The position numbers and the translations under genes are program-made. Shown piece after piece: positions 62,534 through 64,000 of a DNA stretch of 64,000 nucleotides. The first letter of the stretch is position 1, and each line of letters opens with the position of its first letter. Origin of the DNA: Phylloscopus collybita (Eukaryota; Chordata; Aves; Passeriformes; Phylloscopidae); assembly GCA_027886175.1 (NCBI GenBank), contig JAJNNQ010000006.1, positions 14,661,001 to 14,725,000 of the forward strand, given 5' to 3'. The notes beneath the pieces are model-generated. The model was not told the origin of the DNA, did not search any database, and saw nothing but the letters and a program-made list of their open reading frames with translations.

Positions 62534-64000
62534 CAAATCTTAACTTCCCTTTAAGGTTCTTTTATTATTTCTGCTTCATTTCTAACCTAAAAATGTAGAT
62601 GTTCTATTGAATTAAAGACTCCTATTGTCACGGTGCCTGTTACTTATTTGTGAATGGCATAACACTGCGGAAATTTTGATTACTCAGCAAAGTTTTGGCA
62701 ACACTGTACTTATTTAACTCTTGCATTTGGAACGTGGCCTTAAATGACCACCTAACTCCTAAACCTGAAAGTAAAAAATGCCAAAGTAACCAGATATGTG
62801 ACAGATGTATCTTTCTAAGGATGATCCATATTTAAGAATTTCTTTTTTTTTTTTTATTTTCCTGAATATCGGAAAATTAAGCTTAAATCATATTACTAAT
62901 TTCTTTGCATATTACTACATTATGGAAAGATTTAAAGCCATGTTACTGTGTACTTAACTCTTATAAAACTTGTATAGTAGAAAGCTATGGAATATAAAAC
63001 AGCTTTTGTAGTGCATAGGAAGCAGTCTGGAAGCTTTGTAAACACTGAAACCTAAGTTAAAACCAAAGTGATTCTGTTTAGTACTGTAGGGTACTTATCA
63101 ATTACATATGCAAACAGAAAATGTTTCTTACAGAACTTGCCTCTAAATGAGCCTCTGTTTCTGGCTGAAAACTAAATCTTTGTAAGCTTCAGTATTGCAG
63201 AAATCAGAGAGAGTAAGCTGATATTTTTTTGCTTAAATCATTAGTGTTTTAAGCTACTCTTACCTTTTGTCATCCCACCAGTTGTCCTTATCAACCAGCT
63301 CTTCATGTAAGGGGTCAGTTTTTCATGGTCTGATTGTAAGGTTCTATTTCCTACCTCCCTCATTGTGTTTATAGTGAATGCACTGTTTGTATATAGAGAG
63401 AGGACATCAGAAACTCCACAACTTACTGGAGTTTAGTCTATGAAGAGCTGATTGTAAACAAAAATGAGAAAAGACCAATTTGCTTTGCACAGGAATGCTG
63501 TGTGGTGGGTTGATGTGTTGTTTTTGGGGCTTTATACACTCTTCTTGCAGTTTATTGCTGCTTTCTGAAGTATTCAAACAAACCATAAATACTATCTCTA
63601 TGAGATGTGATGGTTCCTGAGTAGTCATGTACATTTTCAGTTTCTGGTATAATTATTTTTAATGGAAATAAGACTTATTATAATTAATACTTTTTGCAGT
63701 CATGCTTACTTGGCTCAGCACAAATGAGCAAAAATAATCTAAATCCTCCAAAATGCAATGCAAATCTAATACAAAATAACCTAAATGCTCCAAAAAGCTA
63801 CTCTGTTCCCTGAAGGTGTATGGGCACATTTGGAGCACATCTCTAAATGACTGTGCCTCACTTACTTCCAGACTGCTTCTGGCAAGGCATAGTGCTGCTG
63901 GCATAAAGAGTCCCTGTTTGGAAATACAGTTGTAAAGACCTCACTTCAGAAAATTATTATTCACTTCTTGTCTTTTCTTTAAATATTTAAGGCTTAAATT

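Larger units (their letters stand above)
58951..64000. other. Gene-free AT-rich DNA
   Basis: No gene is supported. The 134-codon minus-strand frame at 61266-60862 crosses the GT/GGG minisatellite (a run of His-Thr-His-Pro) and the 100-codon plus frame at 62252-62554 is the polypyrimidine tract read as Ser/Leu/Phe; both are artefacts. A 24-bp period duplication lies at 60365-60412. Confidence 0.65.

Noticed and set aside
62252..62554. Ser/Leu/Phe-rich 100-codon frame
   Set aside because: Translation of the polypyrimidine tract.
1..64000. CRISPR arrays, bacterial operons, phage or plasmid functions, tRNA or rRNA genes
   Set aside because: No regularly spaced repeats with unique spacers, no cloverleaf-type tRNA with A and B boxes, no rRNA text. 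The CR1 content places the DNA in an amniote nuclear genome.

Overview
The window looks like vertebrate nuclear DNA, most likely from a bird. It is AT-rich, CpG is rare by eye, and it has no bacterial operon structure. The only clearly recognisable dispersed repeats are truncated copies of the CR1 (Chicken Repeat 1) non-LTR retrotransposon, the dominant interspersed repeat of birds. Another sauropsid cannot be excluded from sequence alone.

I find no host protein-coding gene, tRNA, rRNA or CpG island. The open reading frames are short. The longest (160 codons) is a decayed CR1 reverse-transcriptase tail. The next longest, such as 26463-26924 and 12505-12888, have no recognisable domain and are about what chance gives in AT-rich DNA of this length. 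The window is best read as a gene desert or the inside of one very large intron.

Layout: 1-4.8 kb is unique AT-rich DNA. CR1 pieces lie at 4.82 kb (-), 10.26-10.58 kb (-), 17.93-18.39 kb (-), 22.60-23.15 kb (+), 46.28-46.48 kb (-), 47.17-47.71 kb (+), 51.71-51.89 kb (+) and 58.36-58.95 kb (-). A less AT-rich, repeat-like block (possible old LTR or other retroelement) spans about 47.77-49.13 kb. Simple repeats punctuate the rest: a 28-base A tract plus a strand-asymmetric A/C block (26.95-27.20 kb), a second A/C block (28.2-28.4 kb), a 56-base T tract next to a 64-bp tandem duplication (32.7-32.9 kb), a (TA)n palindrome (48.9 kb), a TGACAG hexamer array (55.3 kb), a GT/GGG minisatellite (61.0 kb) and a polypyrimidine tract of more than 230 bases (62.3-62.5 kb).

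No genes act together here. The candidates for function are non-coding: a long hairpin at 16.47-16.52 kb, a three-copy 15-bp repeat running into a perfect hairpin at 49.65-49.72 kb, several palindromic or clustered factor-site look-alikes (2.95, 3.59, 6.79 and 55.3 kb), a high-complexity AT-motif-rich stretch at 33.0-33.3 kb that resembles a conserved non-coding element, and one weak candidate minus-strand exon at 31.59-31.69 kb. I did not find evidence for a new multi-gene system.
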